Shown here one piece after another: positions 45,020 through 57,092 of a stretch of DNA of 64,000 nucleotides. Under the pieces are notes generated by a model that was given only the letters and a program-made list of their open reading frames with translations, did no database searches and was not told the origin of the DNA. The stretch covers positions 5,890,001 through 5,954,000 of the forward strand of contig JAPTOF010000014.1 of assembly GCA_028554755.1 (NCBI GenBank), given 5' to 3'. Origin of the DNA: Cordia subcordata. Its lineage: Eukaryota > Streptophyta > Magnoliopsida > Boraginales > Cordiaceae. The position numbers and the translations under genes are program-made. The number at the start of each line of letters is the position of its first letter. Within the stretch, counting starts at the first letter, position 1.

Positions 45020-45836
45020 TGTTAGAAACTAGTAATAGTAATAGAATGCAAAAATAGTAACAAGGCAAATAGAAAACTGAACTGGAAATAACAAATAAAC
45101 AAGAAATAAACAAAATTAGTCGAGGCTCGAGATACACGATTTCCTTAAAGGATTTACATCCCTTTTACGGTGCTAAAGGTTATGGCGTATCCTTCCCAGG
45201 ATACAACGACTATACCTCTTGACTATGGTAGCACACCGAAGCAAGAGCCGGCGAACCAGAAGCGTAGGACTCTCTCTGTATGAGGGAAAAACGACTAGCA
45301 AAATGCTTATACTATTACACTATATGCTAATACGAGAATGCTACTATATCCCTGGCTCCTTCTGGACACGGCTATATATAGAGGAGTAAAGAGGAGCAGT
45401 CAGCAAATAGCCATTAAGGGCGCGGGTGTGGGACCCGGCCCGGCCGAGCCGTGCGGTGCGGTGCGGGCGGGCGCGCGCGCGTGTGTGGTGGGTTTACTAC
45501 CATGCCCACCATGTATAGTCTTCCCTTCATATGCCTCACTGGCACACCTCATAAAAGAATCTATATGTAAAGTGAGAAAAATTTAATGATTTTCCTATGT
45601 GGGATACAAACCCACAGATAACCAAATCTAACAACCAAACTAGTAACCCACTCAACTTTGGTTGCTAATTTCTCATTCACCTTTAATCCGTTTTTAACAT
45701 GTAAATATATCATGTTAATCCATTCGAAACGGAGAACGTAACGATATCAACAACAGACCCTTTTGACGTGCGGGACCTAACTCAAAAATTGAGTCAATAT
45801 TGCTTTGACCTCATGTTAAAGCATTCTAAACTAACA
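45020..45836 (-). repeat. 3' LTR of Copia-C (left end)
   Basis: 817 bp, TGTTAG...AACTAACA. It matches the right LTR except that about 240 bp are absent at the junction near 45418-45422, and the GC-rich (GCG)n-like stretch (45420-45490) is of different length. Confidence 0.9.
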
Positions 45837-45850
45837 TTCCCCACATGGAT
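45837..45850 (-). other. Polypurine tract of Copia-C
   Basis: On - CATCCATGTGGGGAA directly precedes the LTR start TGTTAG, giving the G-rich primer for plus-strand synthesis. Confidence 0.65.
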
Positions 45851-46419
45851 GAAAATTAGCTGACTACTATGCAAATATGCAAATGCAAATGCAAGAGAGA
45901 GTCCGAAAAGAAATACTGCCTCAGGATAGGTAGCTTTTGGCTTTGAACCTTCTTTAGTGTATACCATCGAATTTACTCGCTGACCAGTAGATTGGATGCT
46001 TTGAACTGTTCAGTTTTAGTGTAAAACAAGACAACAAAGATGCACACAAAGATCTCTTAATTCACTTTTAGTTCTCACGGTTGTGTTCATTTTGGCCCTG
46101 AACAATTCCGGTATTCATGAGTACTCAGAGAATTCAGCCTACAATTCTCTTAGGAGCGGCCCCTTCTTACTCATATAGATGATTCTTCGTGAAGAGTATC
46201 CTGCTATACTCCACTTGGTTCTCCCAAGCTACAAAGATCATTAAAAGCTAAGCTTATCCTATACCCCACAGGCTGCACTATCTGCTTGTCATAGAATGGG
46301 TAAAGGTGGCTTATACCCCACAAAGGCTTGAATAAGGTCATACATAATCCAGTTTCCCCTTTGAACCAAGATTCAGGATCTCTGTCGAGGTAGGGTTGAC
46401 AATTATAATGACCTTTTAG
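45851..46419 (-). other. Copia-C 3' untranslated region
   Basis: Between the RNase H stop and the purine tract. No ORF supported. Confidence 0.5.
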
Positions 46420-47172
46420 TTACTCTATAGGCTTCAGACCCATTCCACTCGACAACTTAAGAACTTGCTCTCCATTTACACCTTTGGTGAGTGGATCCGC
46501 AATATTATCCTTAGACTTTACATAATCTAAAGTGATAATCCCATTTGAGAGCAACTGCTTAATAGTGTGATCTCTACAGCGTATATGCCTAAACTTACCA
46601 TTATACATGACACTTTGTGCCCGCCAATCGATTGACTATCACAATGAATACTAACAGCAGCTACAGGTTTTGACCAACATGGAACGTCCTCTAAGAATTG
46701 TCGAAGCCATTCTGCTTCTTCTCTAGCTTTGTCTAAAGCAATAAATTCAGACTCCATAGTGGATCTGGCTATACATGTCTGCTTAGAGGATTTCCATGAC
46801 ACAGCTGCTCCAGCTAAGGTAAAAACGTATCCACTTGTGGATCTTAAGTCTTTTGTGTCTGATATCCAATTCGCGTCACTATATCCTTCTAACACAGCTG
46901 GAAAAGTAGTATAGTGCAACGCGTATTTCATGGTATATCTCAAGTATCTTAAGACCCTGATTAGTGCAACCCAATGTTCTTGACTTGGATTACTAGTGTA
47001 TCTACTTAGCCTATTCACAGCGCAGGCTATGTCGGGTCTTGTACAATTCATAACGTACATTAGACTCCCAATGATCCGGGAGTACTCCAATTGAGATATC
47101 CCTTCACTTGTATTTTTTCTTAGATGTACACTTACATCTAAAGGAGTCTTCGCAATCCCAATGTCACCGTTA
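46420..47172 (-). pseudogene. Copia-C RNase H
   Basis: On - the frame reads [73 protein letters not shown] and IHCDSQS, then shifts by one near 46615 to [20 protein letters not shown] and DYVKSKDNIADPLTKGV. All standard Copia RNase H blocks are present. The single frameshift after CDSQS is the only break seen. The N-terminal connection to RT is interrupted by the solo Gypsy LTR. Confidence 0.87.
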
Positions 47173-47177
47173 TTATG

Positions 47178-48933
47178 TGATGAGTTGAGATCTGGTGTGT
47201 GTTTGCATTACCATTTACTTATATTTTAGAGGTGTTGAATGCTTATAATGATGCACTAGTGTAGTACTCTTGATAGGAATTGGCTTAAGCGTAAACAACT
47301 ATGCATAGTGAGTTTAAGAGATAAAATGCTACACTAATAGCTTATTTTCAATGATTCAGGTGACTTTGGGTTAAGATAAAAATTGAACAATGAAAGGTGA
47401 TGAAGATAGGACATGCACGGGTCTAAGGGAGAAGACTAAAGGCCGAAATGACGAAAAAATTGGATGAAGGAAGTCAGCCGGACGCTAAGGAAGAATGTCG
47501 ACCGGCCACTCCAGAGAACTTCGTCGAAAAGTCGGACGACTCCCCTTCAAGAGCCGGTCGACCGGCCACTCCAGAGAGCCCATGAAGAAAGCCGGTCGAG
47601 TACTCCAGAGGCCGGTCGACCTAGCCGGTCGACCGGCTATGCGCGAATTTATAAATAAAGCCCGATGCGGAGCAGAAAACACAGAGAGTTTTTTTACACA
47701 CACTTCACACCTATTCTCACACACACTTAACCCTATTCCCTAGCCGCCTCACACACCCTTTTCACATATTTTTCACGACGAACCAAGCTTCGTTGGAGGA
47801 TTCAAACGCTTTGGAATCGAGATTGTTTACAAGCTGTGTTCTAAAATCGCCAGGATGAAAGGGGAGTTTCGTTATATCTTTTTCATTCTATTTTCTATTA
47901 TGTCTGAGTAGGCTTGTATAGGGTGATTAAACTTATGTAATGTGTTAATTTTATACTATTATGATATGGGATATGATGGCTGAATATATATATATATATA
48001 TATATGTTTTGATTTGTTTTATTTAATTGGGTGTTCTTTCATTCATGTCTATGTGTTTGATAAAATACCTAGATGACTACATATATATTAATTGAAGTTT
48101 GTTTGTTACTAAACACATCTAATCCATGTTGTACTCATGTCTATGTGTTTATACATGGATGTTATGAAGTGGGTAGTGCTTTTATTCATGTCTATATGCG
48201 TATTTGCATGCCTAGTAACAAGCATAATTCCAATATCACATGTGTATGAATGTTAGTCAAATCCTGTTGTAGTGATCTTAGAATGACGGAGTATAATTTA
48301 GGGCTAATCTAGGTCGAGTTTCCTTTGGCTTTAAATCCAGCCAATAGGTTTCAGGATAGATTTAGTCGACCTTAGCAACACTAGGTCTTGGCTTTAAACC
48401 CAGCCGACGGTTTAGGTACTAGGGTAGGTTCATTCTAAGCCACCTAGGAAGTTAGTCAGTCCCTCTTGAGGCCCTAGGTCATAAGGACCACGCCGTAGCT
48501 CTAGGAGACGTCGCCTAGGGACGGACCCGCACCGAGTCCTAGGGGGAAATCAGGACACTAACTAACAACCTAGTTAAGAGAACTTTTGATAGTTAGCCAT
48601 CATCCCTTAATCCCACAGCTTTTGAGTATGGAGTTACCCATTCATAAGTCCAAGTCACCCTAATCCCTTTCCAATTGTTAGTTTCTTCTTAATCAACCTG
48701 CGTCCCTTTTTGTTTTTATTCATAGTTTAGTTTTCTTTCATTTACTTGGAGTTCACGAGAAAAATTACACTTAGTTTAGATCTTTCTTTTTAGCTCTTTT
48801 AGGACACCAAGCATAGGATACATTCACGATATTCACGCCTCCCTGTGGTTCGACACCCGCACTCATAAACACTGTATTGCACGATCCGTACGCTTGCGGG
48901 TCTTTTAAAAGTTGCACTCGTAAGAAGACACCA
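47178..48933 (+). repeat. Solo Gypsy LTR in Copia-C pol
   Basis: 1756 bp, TGATGAG...GACACCA (usual ACATCA end changed), flanked by the perfect duplication TTATG (47173-47177 and 48934-48938). It belongs to the same family as 30148-31933, with the motif array at 47480-47640 and TATAAATA at 47650-47657. It separates the RT end (IEKILNKHN) from the RNase H start. Confidence 0.93.
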
Positions 48934-48938
48934 TTATG

Positions 48939-49894
48939 CTTGTTCAGTATTTTCTCGATGTAATGAGATTGAGACAAGGCTAGACCTTCAGGTGTTTTGA
49001 TAATTTTTATGCCCAGGATTACATCAGCAACACCTATGTCTTTCATTTCAAAATTTCAAGAGAGCATCTTCTTTGTAGACACAATCGCTTCGTTATTCTT
49101 TCCCATAATAAGCATATCGTCTACATAAAGGTAAACAATGACAAAATTCTGATCTGTTCCTTTCCAATAAACACACTTGTCACACTCGTTGATTTTGAAC
49201 CCATTTACAAGCATGACTTGATCAAATTTCTCATGCCATTGCTTAGGTGCTTGTTTTAAGCCGTAAAGAGATTTCACAAGCTTACACACTTTTTTCTCTT
49301 GACTGAACTACAAACCCTTCAGATTGTTCCATATAGATCTCCTCTTTTAGATCTCCATTCAAGAAAGCCGTTTTTACATCCATTTGATGTATCTCCAAAC
49401 TATATATAGTTGCAATAGCTATCAACATTCGAATAGATGTAATTCTAGTTACCAGTGAATACGTGTCAAAATAATCTAGACCCTTCTTTTGATTATAGCC
49501 TTTTATAACCAATCGGGCTTTATATTTGTCTATTGATCCATCCGCCTTCATCTTTCTTCTGAAAATCCATTTACACCCTAAAGGCTTATTTCCAAAAGGT
49601 AGATCCACTAATTCCCAAGTATGGTTGTGCATGATAGACTCAATTTCACTATTCACCGCCTCTTGCCAAATAGGTGCCTCGAGAGTAGACATAGCTTCCT
49701 TGAAAGTTGGGCTCACTTTCTAACATAAATGTTATAAAGTCAGGCCCGAAAGACGTAGAAGTTCTTGCCCTTTTACTACGTCTAGGTTCATGAGCTGTAG
49801 CCTCTTTATCTACATTTGAATGGTCAAGACCCCTTTTAGACGAATTGGGTTCAGAAGAATTTGATTCTTTTGACCCTTTATATGGAAACGTTAT
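48939..49894 (-). pseudogene. Copia-C reverse transcriptase, copy X
   Basis: On -: EAPIWQEAVNSEIESIMHNH, GCKWIFRRKMKADGSIDKYK, LVIKGYNQKKGLDYFDTYS, HQMDVKTAFLNGDLKEEIY, then a frameshift near 49285 into VKSLYGLKQAPKQWHEKFD and the catalytic YLYVDDMLIMG. A TGA after TKKMLS, shared with copy Y, precedes MKDIGVADVILGIKI. The upstream tether also begins with a TAG shared by both copies. The frame runs into the solo LTR at 48938. Confidence 0.87.
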
Positions 49895-51575
49895 CTAAAA
49901 AAACTCAGCATTTCGAGATTCAATTACTGTATTCTCGTGAATGTTAGAAATTTCTGATTTATGTACAAGAAATCTATACGCAACACTGTTCTGCACATAT
50001 CCAATGAAAATACAGTCAACTGTCTTTGGTCCTATTTTGACCATTTTAGGAGTAGGAACTCCTACTTTAGCTAGACAGCCCCACATTCTTAAATATTTGT
50101 ATGAAGGCGATCTACTTTTCCACAATTCATAAGGAGTTTTTTCTAGTTTCTTGTGGGGTATTTTATTCAAAACATGATTTGCAGTCAAAACTGCTTCCCC
50201 CCACAAGTTCTGAGGTAGACCAGAATTTATCAACAAGGCATTCATCATTTCTTTGAGAGTTCTATTTTTGCGTTCAGCAACCCCATTTTGTTGTGGAGAA
50301 TAAGGAGCTGTTGTTTGGTGTATTATTCCTTGTTTAGCACAATAAGCTTCAAAAGGATATACATACTCTCCACCCCTATTTCTTCTCAAAGTTTTGATCT
50401 TCTTCCCTAGTTGATTTTCCACCTCAACTTGGTATTGTTTAAAAGCCTCCAAAGCCTCATCTTTGGATCTTAGTAAATATACATAACAATACCTTGTGCT
50501 ATCATCGATAAAAGTTATAAAATATTTTTTACCGCCTCTTGTTTGCACAAATTTTAAGTCACAAATATCACTATGAATCAATCCAAGAGGTTCTGTGGTT
50601 CTTTCTACAGATTTGAAAGAAGTTCTAGTTAATTTTGATTCTACACAAACTTCACATTTTTTATGATTAGAAAAATCCACTCCATGGATTAATCCCATTT
50701 TTACAAGTTTGTTTAGAGAATCAAAGTTTACATGTCCCAACCTCTCATGCCATAAAGTAGGAGATTCAAAGAAGTAAGCAGAAGGAACAATTTTATTAAT
50801 CTCATTTTGGCTGGAAGGCCCAGCAGTTACATTTCCTTTTGGGATTTGGGCTCTAACACTTAGCTTGTACATCCTCATAGAGATAGCCCTTACCCACAAA
50901 ATCATATCCCTTCATGATTACCACTTTATAAGCACTAAACAGCAAAGAGAGTCCGGCTTTACCTAACAAAGAACCGGATACTAGATTTTTCCTAATCTCA
51001 GGAACATGCAGAACATTCTTAAGTGTCAGCTTAATGCCAGAGGTCATCTCTAGAACCACATTTCCTGTACCTACCACTTGGGAAGTTGCAGAATTTCCCA
51101 TGTACAAGACTTCTTCCTCGGTATTAGCTGTGTAGGAAGAGAATAGTCTTTTTTCAGAACAAACGTGTCTAGTTGCCCCTGTGTCAATGAACCATTGTTT
51201 AGGATTACCCACCATGTTCACTTCTGACACCACTGCTGAGATATTTAAATCAGACACATCGCCTTCTAGGTCTTCTACGACATTTGCTAAGGCTTTTCTC
51301 TTGCGCAACCTGCAATCCTTTGCCTTGTGACCAGTTTTGTCACAGATATAACACGTCCCATTGAACTGCTTCTTGTCAGCTTTGGGTTTCCCAGCAAATG
51401 TCTTCCCTTTTTGCCCACGATTAGCTTGACTGGTGAACTTTCTCTTTTTGTTGGGATTTGAACCATGTTCCACCATGTGGGCCTTGGATTTCATACCACC
51501 ATGCATGCCCCATTTACTAGTTGAATGATTTTCTTCCTCAATTCTAAGCCGCAGGATTAAGTTTTTCATTGTCAT
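49895..51575 (-). pseudogene. Copia-C zinc knuckle, protease and integrase, copy X
   Basis: On - from the junction at 51575: CYICDKTGHKAKDC zinc knuckle, protease WFIDTGATRHVCSEK, then a 2-nt deletion near 50870 that shifts the frame. Next come the pre-integrase WHERLGHVNFDSLNKLVKMG and the integrase core with HSDICDL, FIDDSTR, LRRNRGGEY (the second catalytic Asp is Asn) and NGVAERKNRTL. Closes at VIESRNAEFF. The copy starts mid-gag because of the duplication junction; the residues before MTMKNLILRLRIEEENH are not Copia. Confidence 0.87.
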
Positions 51576-51767
51576 ATAACTAATAATTTTCTTCAGAGGA
51601 GATTCTGTAAAAGGATAGGACCTCACCCCTTTACTGGAGGTACATACTCCCAAATCTGAGGATAGGCATTCTTATCCTTGCATATCTAGGACAAATGGGA
51701 AAATTACAATTTCTCTGGAAACAAGTGAAGAAAACCTTAAATCTCCTAGCTCTGTACATGTACCCAC

Positions 51768-54700
51768 CTGAAGACCAATGACATCATCATTAGCCAAAAG
51801 AGTAATTAAACCATAATCAGAATGTGCTCCAGCTCCATATATTCCGTTCATGGGGTCAGATATTCGACCTGAAAATTGGTTTTAACACACTTAGGAAGAG
51901 AATCTCTGGCTTCAGAAAATTATAGAAAATTCTCAATATCTTCTCCTTCATAATGGAGAAGGCGCAAGGTCGCAATAGGTTTGCCAAGAAACTCGGTTGA
52001 TCAAAAAGTTGACATCAAGGTCAAGTGCAAGCGCTATAATCCTTGAAATTGCTTTTGCCACCTTACTGAGTGAAGGTTAAAGAAGAAACATTAATGAATG
52101 GAATGTGCAAAAATAAATCACGCTAAGATCTCTAGTCTCATAGACATTGCTAGTACAGAGTAAAGGTGCACTTCTAAGACTACTAATAATGCATGGATAA
52201 ACAAATGTAAGATAGTGTAACTAAATCCGAAGCAAGGGGCATAATGTTACCACATGGATAAAATCAAGTAAATATTAGCCTAAGACTTCTAGAAGAAGTT
52301 TTTGCACTAAGACCTGCAGAAGAAGCTTTCATGCAGAACAAGCAACAATTGTTCCAGAAGAAGCTTTCATGCAGACCAAGCACCAATTGTTCATGAAATT
52401 CAGTCCTAAGATCCATGCTACAAAATATCTCCAAATCACAGCAATTAATCTGCAACTTGCTCAGGATATTAAAGCTAGGAGAAAATTAACCTGTTATAAT
52501 GGAATACAAGGTTATAACATTTTGTATTAATTGATAAAGTACTAATTGGTGGGCTTACAAGAAGAGACATCAATAGATTCTAATAAGCCCACAAAGACAT
52601 CTTTAGCTCTTTAACTACAGAAACAGATAAGAGTAAAGTTCTTTTGCTGGTATAACATTATGAAGTAAATCATTAGATAACTCAAAATACTTGTAATAGC
52701 TGATGGAAATAAAGACATAAGAACAATTCTGAAAACACCTCTTACTTTTTAACTATTGTTTTAAGTATCTTCCCAAGGAAATACAGATTCATAAAGCATT
52801 CATTTCAACGGATCATCCCTGATTGGAAAAGATTAGTGAAGGTATTCCAAAACTCCCAAGTAGACTTGTTGGAAAATAGCTTGCTAGTTTCCCACCAGTA
52901 AGATATAAAATAGATGACATGTCAGGAACCAAAACAAGTGCCTAGGCATGCCAGTAATGAGCAGAAGAATGCAGACATGGCTTTGGTAAAAGTTTCCACC
53001 TATGACCCGAGTAGTATCAGCATAAACTTCAATATTCAATCAGAAAAATCACAAAATCCATCTCTTGCAGAAACAGTAAAAATCCCAGAAATGACAAAGA
53101 CCCTTTTCAATTTAAGATATTCTCTAACTTCATCACCACGAAATAGATTATTTAATTCCAGCAATTGGACGAAATTTAATGAATGAAACAAAAAAAAAAA
53201 AAAAGGTAGAGCACAAGCTGTGTGGGTTCATCTCAACAAGGCAAATGGATGCAATTTAATTTTTCAGTAGAGATGTATCAGATGGATGTAATTTAAGTTT
53301 TTCACTGGTGATGACAAATTAATAATAGCAGCATTAATAGCATTAATAAATCAGAGTACTCTATCACTGCCTCACAAATTATAGTCCTGGGAACTTACAG
53401 AGCTTCTTGATGATATTTCTCCATGGTTTCCCTCCATTCAGGCAAGACATCTTTCAAAATCCAAGCAATAAAGAGTTAATAGAGTTTGCAAAATCATTTG
53501 AAATTTGAAAATAAATCAAACATGGACTCTTCTTTTATTCAGGATCCCCTGCATCGACCTTTAACGTTCAGTTGAGACCTTCTATATCTTCTTAAAATGA
53601 TGGATTATGACTAAACTCACCTGCTGGAGGCCATAGATTTGGCCCATAAAATGGTTTATGTGCTTCAGGATCATCTTCACTCACTTCAACACCAATATAA
53701 TAACCCTCCTTGTAGTCTCCTACAACCATATCAGAGCAGAATAATCAATTAAGTCCAGGTTTAACCGGAAAAAACTAAGCCAAGGATGATAATGTGAAAC
53801 TAGACCAGTAAGAACCCATTGGTACACATATGATTATACTTAACAAATAAGCGTGCATCAATCAGGTAATTAATTGGGATAGACTGCATACTCACTTATG
53901 CAATCATATGTACAAATGCACACGTACACAACATATAAGTTTATGTATATAAGAAAAGTGAGGAAAAAAAACATGTTCTCACTCTCTAAAAATCACATAT
54001 ATTTGTTAACACGCCAATTATCCAGAGAACATTTAAAATTAAAGAGCAGGTATATAGCTGGAACAATTATTGACTAGTCTATATAATGTTGGACTGATCA
54101 TTTATAAGAAAGGATGGTCAGAGAACAAACCGTGCACTTGATTAACAGGATCAAGATGTTCATCTAAAAGAGGAGTATAACCCCTATTCTCCTCATTTCT
54201 CAAAACCTTCATCTTGTCCTCCATTGGTAGATCAAAGAACCTCTTGCTTTGAGCGAAAACCTCGTCCATAAATTCTTGGCTGATCCATGATTGATTACAT
54301 AAAAGAACCCAGAATCCAAGCAAGCCTAATTTTCATATAATCAATCAGCATATTTCGTTTTGGTTCAGAAGAAAATATCATCAACTTATCACCAATTGAG
54401 GAAGGAAACATAGGAGGCCACAAAAGATTGATTGAAAAAGGTGGCCTAAAACAGGAATTTTTATTAGATTACTACTCCAAATTATTACTATTTGAAATTT
54501 TACAAATTTTCTTTTCGGAAATTAATTTCAGCTTTCAAGGTTCAGTATAAAGTGCTTTACTATAAATCATCATCCTCAATCATGTGACCACTTCATGTGT
54601 GACAACAGTACACAACTAGTTTGCAGTTGCAGGTATATGATGTAACATAGACAACATGTAGACGTCGTTTAGATTGACTTTTTCTAATAACATTTTTTTG

Positions 54701-55264
54701 AGTTTCAACTTTTTTTTAAATTTAATCTACGTATTTATCCTAAAATGTACTGAATTTCATGAAAAAAGCCCATTCACACAGGTCCATAAACTCAGTACAT
54801 ACACACACATGATGTCCCACGTTGGTTTGTGATGTCCCAATTTGGGATGACACGTATTACAAGAGTTAGTTTACGGATAAGCGGGACATTTGATTGACCT
54901 CAAAACCTCACGACCGACAAAAATAATCCCAACTATTTGAACTATCCGTAATCCCGAATAAGCAAGGCATGCAACAACGAGAGTTTATTCAATAAGATAG
55001 CTCGCGTCATAAATATAAGTAATAACTCAGATTAATCATCTTGGACCAATATATTTAAGACCGGGACATTAATATTTGTGCATCCAGAGGTTCCAGAGAC
55101 ATGAGGGGTGATTTTGTTTGTGTGATGAGAATTAAGGGAGAGAGAGAGGAGAGTGCCTGTTTGAGTAGAGAAACAGAGTGGTGAATATCAGGGTGAGAGA
55201 GATCGATAGAGTTGAGTCCAGTGACCTTCGCGGACGCGGGTAGGCTCTCCGCACTTGCTGCCAT
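51768..55264 (-). pseudogene. 2-oxoglutarate/Fe(II)-dependent dioxygenase gene fragment
   Basis: Six exons on -: 55264-55157 (LNSIDLSHPDIHHSVSLLKQ), 54325-54131 (ACLDSGFFYVINHG, EFMDEVFAQSKRFFDLPMED, GYTPLLDEHLDP), 53719-53621 (DYKEGYYIGVEVSEDDPEAH), 53450-53399 (VLPEWRETMEKYHQEAL), 52065-51946 (KVAKAISRIIALALDLDVNF) and 51868-51768 (GAHSDYGLITLLANDDVIGL, with the iron-binding HxD). This is the DIOX_N plus 2OG-FeII_Oxy layout of soluble plant dioxygenases that hydroxylate small molecules. Damage: a 1-base loss in exon 2, two in exon 5, GT changed to GC after exon 1 and to GA after exon 5, and no last exon (second His and Arg-X-Ser lost), because Copia-C sequence begins at 51575. The substrate cannot be told. 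Confidence 0.85.
54664..54783. mobile_element. Degenerate MITE in intron 1 of the dioxygenase fragment
   Basis: The edges 'gtcgtttagattgacttttt' and 'aaaaaagcccattcacacag' resemble the Tourist-like termini of 5706-5912 in inverted arrangement, with an A/T-run interior. No clear target duplication. Confidence 0.35.
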
Positions 55265-57092
55265 TCTTGCCTTCCTTCTCTACCTTGTTTGCTGTTGGGA
55301 TGATCGGAGGTGGACAGTTGGTAACACTGTGTACGACACTATTTTCAAACTGTCGACTTTCGAGACGGAGAACAATGATTGCCGGTATAAGCATCCAACA
55401 AGTTTGACTTTGCTGCTTATTTCAGGTGTTTATAAACATTTTAAAAAAATTTCATTCACGTATTTTTTGCACACACTCGTATTCTTTTTTGTTATTTGTT
55501 ATTTATAAGCATCTAAATAAGCAAAGCGAAACGCCCTCAAAATCTCACCTGTTTGTCTTAATGCTATATATATAAAATGTTCTAGTAAATCCTAATCAAA
55601 GTTCATGCTAGCCCACACTATTATTACATTACTTGTCATTTCATCAATCTTTAATCAAGTTTTTAATTACCATTCTAAATTGAAAAAAAATGCCTAACTA
55701 AATTTTTTAATATAAATTACAATATCAAAGAAAAAGAAAAAGCAAGGCTTCAGTATACTCAATCATTAAAAAAACTTTCAACACTCTATTATAGTACTAA
55801 TAGTCTTTTAGCGCAAATCTCCCAAAATATAACTATTCACACTCTAGCAATAGTAGCCTATCAAATTTCAAAACTAATGATAATATAATTATCTCCATAT
55901 AAATTGAAGTTAAACGAAAATATTAATCCATAAAGAATTAAATTGTGTGATAAAACAATGTAGATTAAGACTTCATATATAAAAAGAATGGAACACTTTT
56001 TGACCAAAAATAATTACACCCAATCTTAGAACTTTAATTGGCTAAAATGGATAAATATTATTTGGCAATAAAAGTAAGCTAGAAGTTTTTGTTATAAAAG
56101 CAATCTATCACCTTAATAATATCAATCCAAAAAATAAATAAATATGTGAAAATAAGGTTATAAAGACAAAACTAAAATCATAGCTTTAATACAAAATAAT
56201 GGTGATCAAAAGGACATTTTTTGTCAATATGAATAAAGGAATTGAACGTATATAAGAGACATAAAAAGCCGCATTACAACCATCTTATTTTTTTTATAGT
56301 AGTAATAATGTCTAAACTATGAAATTAACAAACTAATATAGGCTAACACTCTAATTTTATAAGTTCTTTGATTCTTTCCTTTACTTGAAATGCTAGAAGA
56401 ACAAACCTTTTATAGACCAAAAATGAAAACCTAAACCATGAAAAATTAAATAGCCTTTAAAGCTCTCATTATGAGCGGGAAAAGCAATAATCACAAAATG
56501 CCACAGATACTTGAATTTGGTAGAATAAAGGACATGCATTTTAATTCCTTGTACTGAGAAGAGTAATGAAAAAAATTAAAATATAGTAATTTCTAACAAT
56601 AAAAAAATAATAGCCTGTTTGGCTAAGCTTGTTTGGGGCTTATAAGCTGTAAACAGTAAAATGCATGTAAAGGGGTACTTTTTTCTAGGAGCTTATAAAC
56701 TGAAAAATAAGCAGAGCCAAATAGGCTCTAAAGATAAAAAAATATATATGTATATAAAAATTTAGCTTTATTTTTTATATAAGTTAAACCTACTTTACCA
56801 ATTATTTATCTTAGTACTGTTCTTTCAACTTTGTAAGTTTCCATTCACTACTCATTAATAAATTGATAATTACTATATATTATAATTTCTTTCTTTTCAT
56901 TAAATTATATTAACCAACTTTTATATCATCTTTAATATGTAATTTGAATGAAGTAATAATCTTTTTTTATATTTAAATATTAGTAGCAATTGTATTTGTA
57001 AGAGTACTTTCTCTTTTATAAACTTATGTAGTATTTAAAGAGAAGTTTATATGGTATTCAAGGTGAAGCTTATATTTAAATATTAGTTTATA
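55265..57092. other. Upstream DNA of the dioxygenase fragment
   Basis: AT-rich, no gene supported. A G/A-rich (GAGA)n run near 55130-55200 on + is in the 5' end of the gene. It ends at the (TA)n breakpoint near 57092 where the half Gypsy LTR begins. Contains the small inverted-repeat element at 56612-56729. Confidence 0.45.
56612..56729. mobile_element. Short inverted-repeat MITE
   Basis: AGCCTGTTTGGCTAAGCTT at the left and the inverted AAGCAGAGCCAAATAGGCT-type copy at the right (about 118 bp) with internal 'agcttataa' words. Typical of small hAT-like MITEs; an 8-bp target duplication is not evident. Confidence 0.6.

Larger units (their letters stand above)
48005..51575. repeat. Internal duplication of Copia-C, copy X
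   Basis: Nearly identical to 57101-60669 and including the right half of the solo Gypsy LTR plus pol. The left breakpoint lies in a (TA)n tract (47985-48004) and the right breakpoint follows 'tttttcattgtcat'. About 1 percent of positions differ in the parts compared. Confidence 0.9.

Noticed and set aside
45338..45586. 82-codon frame, also 62302-62565 and 62186-62524
   Set aside because: They lie in the GC-rich part of the Copia-C LTRs and change with LTR indels.
48771..49046. 91-codon frame on - with RT motif MKDIGVADVILG at its start
   Set aside because: It runs from Copia-C RT across the TTATG junction into the solo Gypsy LTR, so the second half is chance reading of LTR DNA.
55212..55508. 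98-codon frame on + overlapping dioxygenase exon 1
   Set aside because: Antisense to exon 1 and then AT-rich intergenic DNA; no domain.
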